Shown here: positions 5,427-6,067 of the stretch, one piece after another
Position numbering within the stretch: the first letter of the stretch is position 1
Layout of the letters: each line of letters opens with the position of its first letter
Source of the DNA: Wenzhouxiangella sp.
Lineage (GTDB): Bacteria; Pseudomonadota; Gammaproteobacteria; Xanthomonadales; Wenzhouxiangellaceae
Length of the DNA: 6,067 nucleotides
Assembly (NCBI GenBank): GCA_007123575.1
Contig: SKKV01000042.1
Span: forward strand, 1 to 6,067
Direction: 5' to 3'
Made by a program: the position numbers and the translations under genes
The notes under the pieces: generated by a model
The model's input: only the letters and a program-made list of their open reading frames with translations
Databases searched by the model: none
Told to the model about the DNA's origin: nothing

Positions 5427-6067
5427 GCCGGCTGCGCTCCTTCAGCCACGGAGCCGGCTTCGGCCTCGGCGCGTTTCTGTCGCCAGTAGCGCCGATCAGT
5501 CGCCGCCAGCAGGCCACCGATGGCGAGCAGGAAAGCGCCGCCCCAGATCCAGCGCACGAACGGCTTGATATGAACGCGAATGCTCCAGTCGCCAGTGCCG
5601 TCGGCCAGCGGTTCGCCCATGGCGATATACAGGTCATGGGTGAACCCCGGGCGCAGCGCCACCTGGGTCATGACTTGCTGGCCGCGGTGATACAGGCGCT
5701 TTTGCGGCCGCATCCGGGCAATCTCCCGGTCGCCCCTGAAGACGGTGAACCGGCCTTCGTCGGCGATCCAGTTGGGGCCTTTGACCGATGCGATTTCCTC
5801 GAGGTGGAAGCGGTAGCCGGCCACTTCCAGGGTATCGCCGGGCCCGAAGCGCACATCGCGCTCATAGGTCATGGATTCGACCATTCCAACGCCAATGATG
5901 AATACGCCCACTCCGGCATGGGCCATGATCATGCCCAGCTGCCCGCGCGGCAGCTTGAAGCGGGACTGCTGCTTCTGCTGGCGGAAGTAGCTCAGCGCAC
6001 CCATGATCAGCCAGATGCCGCCAATCCAGCCGGTGACGGCGCGCAGGTTGAACGCGCCCAGGATGGC
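5423..6067 (-). CDS. ccmF: Haem lyase subunit CcmF, C-terminal part (5' end outside window)
   Basis: The frame is open to the right edge of the window, so only the last 214 residues of a protein normally about 650 long are present. CcmF is the inner-membrane core of the System I haem ligase. It receives haem from holo-CcmE and works with CcmH and CcmI. The visible part has a hydrophobic segment at the edge (LRAVTGWIGGIWLIMGAL), then a basic loop, then GMIMAHAGVGVFIIGVGMVES (about 45-65 of the fragment). Its His, by distance to the C-terminus, should correspond to a transmembrane haem-b ligand of E. coli CcmF (His491). A large periplasmic beta-rich domain follows, and then a last helix ending GGLLAATDRRYW, typical of the CcmF C-terminus. 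The WWD domain lies outside the window. The stop overlaps the ccmG start by ATGA (5423-5426). Confidence 0.95.
   Translation of the reverse strand, partial: AILGAFNLRAVTGWIGGIWLIMGALSYFRQQKQQSRFKLPRGQLGMIMAHAGVGVFIIGVGMVESMTYERDVRFGPGDTLEVAGYRFHLEEIASVKGPNWIADEGRFTVFRGDREIARMRPQKRLYHRGQQVMTQVALRPGFTHDLYIAMGEPLADGTGDWSIRVHIKPFVRWIWGGAFLLAIGGLLAATDRRYWRQKRAEAEAGSVAEGAQPA

Noticed and set aside
1..6067. CRISPR array, tRNA, rRNA, prophage or insertion sequence with transposase
   Set aside because: I saw no regularly spaced direct repeats, tRNA-like cloverleaf, rRNA segments or transposase motifs on either strand.

Overview
The window looks like chromosomal DNA of a GC-rich Gram-negative proteobacterium. 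It carries a System I (Ccm) cytochrome c maturation operon with CcmH and CcmI as separate proteins, beside a DUF47-Pit phosphate uptake pair. I favour a gammaproteobacterium (Chromatiales, Xanthomonadales or Wenzhouxiangella-like), but that is inference from gene style only.

Layout from left to right: (1) Positions 3-395 (+) are the 3' end of a gene I cannot identify. (2) Positions 483-761 (+) encode a small stand-alone PqqD-family protein (RiPP recognition element fold) with its own plausible promoter and ribosome binding site. (3) Positions 762-965 are a gene-free convergent region holding a 26-bp-stem hairpin (844-922). (4) Positions 966-3081 (-) are a phosphate uptake pair. The DUF47/PhoU-like gene (2401-3081) is transcribed first, then the Pit low-affinity phosphate permease (966-2219). 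The two are separated by a 165-bp palindromic element that starts at the DUF47 stop codon. (5) Positions 3082-3154 are a short region with a -10-like box flanked by an inverted repeat, one arm of which lies in a Pho-box-like sequence. (6) Positions 3155-6067 (-) are ccmF (partial), ccmG, ccmH and ccmI, each pair joined by an ATGA stop/start overlap.

How they work together: CcmF/H/I form the haem ligation module and CcmG supplies reductant to apocytochrome c thiols, so the right half is the end of one cytochrome c maturation operon. DUF47 proteins are regular partners of Pit permeases, and in some bacteria the pair is controlled by PhoB. The left end is the least understood part: a free-standing PqqD-like protein next to an unknown gene could be the edge of a peptide-modification locus, but no precursor or modifying enzyme is visible here.

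The core genes are ordinary. The parts worth a second look are non-coding: the 165-bp palindrome, the 79-bp hairpin and the DUF47 promoter palindrome. The PqqD-like orphan is the fourth.
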